This document shows, piece after piece, positions 4,961 to 6,592 of a stretch of DNA of 6,592 nucleotides. A model generated the notes under the pieces. The model did not search any database. It worked only from the letters and a program-made list of their open reading frames with translations, and was not told where the DNA came from. This DNA is from JBDKTH01 sp964558295. Lineage in GTDB: Bacteria; Planctomycetota; Planctomycetia; Pirellulales; Thermoguttaceae. The translations under genes and the position numbers were made by a program. The stretch spans positions 1-6,592 of the forward strand of contig CAZLDQ010000272.1 of NCBI GenBank assembly GCA_964558295.1, given 5' to 3'. Position 1 is the first letter of the stretch, and each line of letters starts with the position of its first letter.

Positions 4961-5836
4961 GTGCGGTCAGTCGTCCCCAGTATTCTGACGCTCTTGCTGT
5001 TGGCGGGCTTTGGTTCGTCGGTGGGTTTGGGGCAGCAAGCAGGTCTGATGCGCAAGCATCACCCCTGGGGGACCTATGAACCGGGGGCCTGGAAGTTGGT
5101 GCGCACTGTCACCGAGACGTTTGAGCCATCGGGGCGGATGAGCAGTGTGACGGATGCCAAGACGACGCTGGTGGAGGTCAACGACGAAGGGGTAACGCTG
5201 GAGGTTCGGGTGAAAGTCGAAGTCGGGGGGAAACGCTTTGACGCTCCTCCGGAGACTCTCAAGCAAGGTTTCGACAACGAACTGGCCGGCCCGGGAGCAA
5301 CCGTCCGTGACCTGGGTAGTGGCGAGGTTACCATTCAAGGACGCAAGATCGCCTGCAAGATTCAACAGTGGGAACGGACGGATGTGACGGGCAAGACAAT
5401 CTCCAAAGTCTTTTACTCGGAAACGGTTGAGCCCTACGTACTCCGCCGGGAAACCGTGAAGACTGACCCCCAAGGAAAGAAACGGAACGAGACGATTTAT
5501 GAGGTCGTGGCCCTCGATGTCCCCTATAGCGTCTTGGGTGAGATCCTCAACACGGCTCATGTGAAGACGGTCCAGAAGGATGCCGAGGTGACGATCACCA
5601 CCTTGGCCCGCGTCTCGATGGACGTGCCGGGGGGGGTGATTTGTCATACGCTCAAGGAAGTGAATAACCAAGGTTGCTTAGTCCGTCGCGCCTCGCTGGA
5701 GTTGCTCGACTACGGTCTGACGCCGGAGAAGGAACGCGGCGGGTTATTTCATCTTCGTCGTCCCAGTCGCCTGCGCAAGTCGTACCGTGGTTCGTTGTAT
5801 CAAGGGGCCGCGGGGCGCGCTCTCGGTGACCAATGA
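4961..5836 (+). CDS. Secreted 291-aa protein of unknown function
   Basis: The GTG at 4961 follows AGAAGGA (4951-4957) and starts a classic signal peptide: Arg2, a hydrophobic core (SILTLLLLAGFGSSVG), then a probable cleavage near GLGQQA (about residues 22-27). The protein is therefore probably exported. The mature part begins RKHHPWGTYEPGAWKLVRT, which I associate with secreted planctomycete proteins of unknown role. It is rich in alternating strand-like segments with Lys/Glu/Thr (about 44-240), suggesting a beta-rich fold. No catalytic motif or lipobox is seen. The last residues (LYQGAAGRALGDQ) are encoded partly by one arm of an inverted repeat, and the stop TGA falls within it, so the natural C-terminus may have been altered. 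A G8 run at 5629-5636 encodes part of a Pro-Gly-Gly stretch. It appears to be transcribed separately from efpL. Confidence 0.75.
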   Translation: MRSVVPSILTLLLLAGFGSSVGLGQQAGLMRKHHPWGTYEPGAWKLVRTVTETFEPSGRMSSVTDAKTTLVEVNDEGVTLEVRVKVEVGGKRFDAPPETLKQGFDNELAGPGATVRDLGSGEVTIQGRKIACKIQQWERTDVTGKTISKVFYSETVEPYVLRRETVKTDPQGKKRNETIYEVVALDVPYSVLGEILNTAHVKTVQKDAEVTITTLARVSMDVPGGVICHTLKEVNNQGCLVRRASLELLDYGLTPEKERGGLFHLRRPSRLRKSYRGSLYQGAAGRALGDQ

Positions 5837-5951
5837 CTAATGTCCAAGGGGCATCCGTTTGGGCCTTGGAACGGTGATGGTTCTGTGGGGCGGGCATCTT
5901 TTTCCTCATTAATGTTCGTGGCGTTAGTCATTAACCGTTAGTCATTGGTCA
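5827..5951. repeat. 14-bp perfect inverted repeat built of 7-bp units
   Basis: TGACCAATGACTAA (5827-5840) and TTAGTCATTGGTCA (5938-5951) are exact reverse complements 97 bp apart. The right side is a run of heptads: TTAGTCA (5924-5930), TTAACCG (5931-5937), TTAGTCA (5938-5944), TTGGTCA (5945-5951). The left arm is two such heptads inverted (5827-5833, 5834-5840). Inside is a further stem TCCAAGG (5843-5849) / CCTTGGA (5864-5870). The left arm contains the stop codon of the secreted-protein gene. Heptad-type intergenic repeats of this flavour are known from several large bacterial genomes. The stem could also help end the upstream transcript, though no T-run follows directly. Confidence 0.7.
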
Positions 5952-5983
5952 TTTCTTCTGCCGGGACTTTCTCGCGGGGCCGA

Positions 5984-6011
5984 TTGCAAATCCGCTTGGA
6001 TGCCTCATAAT
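5984..6011 (+). promoter_or_regulatory. Candidate sigma70 promoter of guaB
   Basis: TTGCAA (5984-5989) and CATAAT (6006-6011) are separated by 16 bp. They match the -35 and -10 consensus at 4 of 6 and 5 of 6 positions. A start near 6018 would give a leader of about 32 nt to the guaB ATG. Confidence 0.45.
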
Positions 6012-6035
6012 GACAGGTTTCCCCGGCCAGTTCGC

Positions 6036-6040
6036 AGGAG
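6036..6040 (+). promoter_or_regulatory. Ribosome binding site of guaB
   Basis: AGGAG lies 9 nt before the ATG at 6050, fixing the guaB start. Confidence 0.6.
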
Positions 6041-6049
6041 CGCAATAGC

Positions 6050-6592
6050 ATGCAGGACAAGATCGCCTATCGCGGAATTACGTTTGATGATGTCTTGTTG
6101 GAGCCCGCCTATAGCGAGGTGGTGCCGTCCGAGGTGGATGTCAGCACGCAATTGACGCGGCGGATACGGCTCCGGATTCCGCTGCTCAGCTCGCCGATGG
6201 ACACCGTGACGGAGAGCGCGATGGCGATTGCTCTTGCCCAGGAGGGGGGGCTTGGAATTATCCATAAAAATCTATCCATCGAACGGCAAGCCGTTGAGGT
6301 GCAAAAGGTGAAGCGTAGTGCCAACGGGATCATCTCCAATCCGGCGACGCTGATGGCCGACGCTACCGTGAAGCAGGCTCGCGAACTGATGGACAAGCAG
6401 AAGGTCTCGGGGGTCCCGATTATCCGTGCGGGGGGGCGGTTGGAGGGGATTATTACCCGCCGTGTCCTGCGGTTCCTGGAGGATCAGAACCTCTGCGTTT
6501 CGGAAGTGATGACTCGTGAGAATCTGGTGACGGCGACGGGGACCGTAACGCTTGAAGAGGCTGAGAAGATTTTAATGGAAAAAAAGGTGGAG
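6050..6592 (+). CDS. guaB: IMP dehydrogenase, N-terminal part (runs off the window)
   Basis: Oxidises IMP to XMP with NAD+, the committed step of GMP synthesis, in the cytoplasm. The first 181 codons are present out of the roughly 490 usual for the family. Visible landmarks are ITFDDVLLEPAYSEVVPSEV (10-29), IPLLSSPMDTVTE (43-55), GGLGIIHKNLS (66-76), and the VQKVKRSANGIISNP linker (84-98) into the first CBS domain (about 95-150, with VSGVPII and LEGIITRRVLRF). The second CBS domain begins at about VSEVMTRE (150-157). The catalytic cysteine loop lies past the right edge. The start is supported by a good ribosome binding site, and the gene has its own candidate promoter. There is no sign of disruption in the visible part. 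Two G7 runs (6244-6250, 6430-6436) encode glycines. Confidence 0.96.
   Translation, partial: MQDKIAYRGITFDDVLLEPAYSEVVPSEVDVSTQLTRRIRLRIPLLSSPMDTVTESAMAIALAQEGGLGIIHKNLSIERQAVEVQKVKRSANGIISNPATLMADATVKQARELMDKQKVSGVPIIRAGGRLEGIITRRVLRFLEDQNLCVSEVMTRENLVTATGTVTLEEAEKILMEKKVE

Noticed and set aside
4967..5671. 234-codon minus-strand frame
   Set aside because: Antisense to the secreted-protein gene, which has a signal peptide and ribosome binding site; the minus frame shows no domain.
5923..5951. Tandem heptads considered as a CRISPR array or phage attachment site
   Set aside because: Units are 7 bp without spacers, and no cas gene, integrase or tRNA gene is nearby.

Overview
The window looks like chromosomal DNA of a planctomycete-type bacterium. 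This rests on three recognised impressions rather than a search: the guaB N-terminus (with a KVKRSANGIISNP-type linker), an EF-P paralogue of the EfpL/YeiP type, and a secreted protein and a transglutaminase-like protein of styles I associate with Planctomycetota. GC content is high in the left 1.6 kb, lower around 1.65-2.2 kb, and moderately high in the housekeeping part.

Left part (1-1640, minus strand) is accessory DNA. It holds an IS66-type tnpA-tnpB pair overlapping by 4 bp, with no recognisable tnpC in the 121 bp to its left. Just upstream of it, on the same strand, is a transglutaminase-like gene whose frame is broken by what looks like a single extra A at 1348-1350.

Middle spacer (1642-1973) has no convincing gene but is rich in structure: two back-to-back hairpins (1711-1755), a further imperfect hairpin, and a 16-bp imperfect inverted repeat pair (1866-1881 / 1952-1967) resembling a small mobile or palindromic element. 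A doubtful 77-aa reading frame (1974-2207) follows and overlaps an alternative proC start by ATGA.

Right part (2249-4570, plus strand) reads as one tightly packed transcription unit: proC (proline synthesis), an 82-aa acidic protein starting inside the proC stop codon, a possible 34-aa peptide coupled by TTGA, a 165-aa acidic protein of unknown function, and efpL (EF-P-like translation factor with Arg at the loop tip). Proline synthesis next to a factor that relieves proline-rich stalling is a suggestive pairing, but co-function is inference.

After a 390-bp spacer with a weak promoter and a weak terminator candidate comes a 291-aa secreted protein of unknown function. Its stop codon lies inside one arm of a 14-bp perfect inverted repeat made of 7-bp units (5827-5840 / 5938-5951). 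guaB (IMP dehydrogenase, GMP synthesis) begins at 6050 with a good ribosome binding site and a plausible sigma70 promoter, and runs off the right edge. No tRNA, rRNA, CRISPR array or recognisable defence system was seen, and I found no convincing undescribed multi-gene system. The best leads are the conserved-looking small acidic proteins between proC and efpL and the structured spacer at 1.7-1.97 kb.
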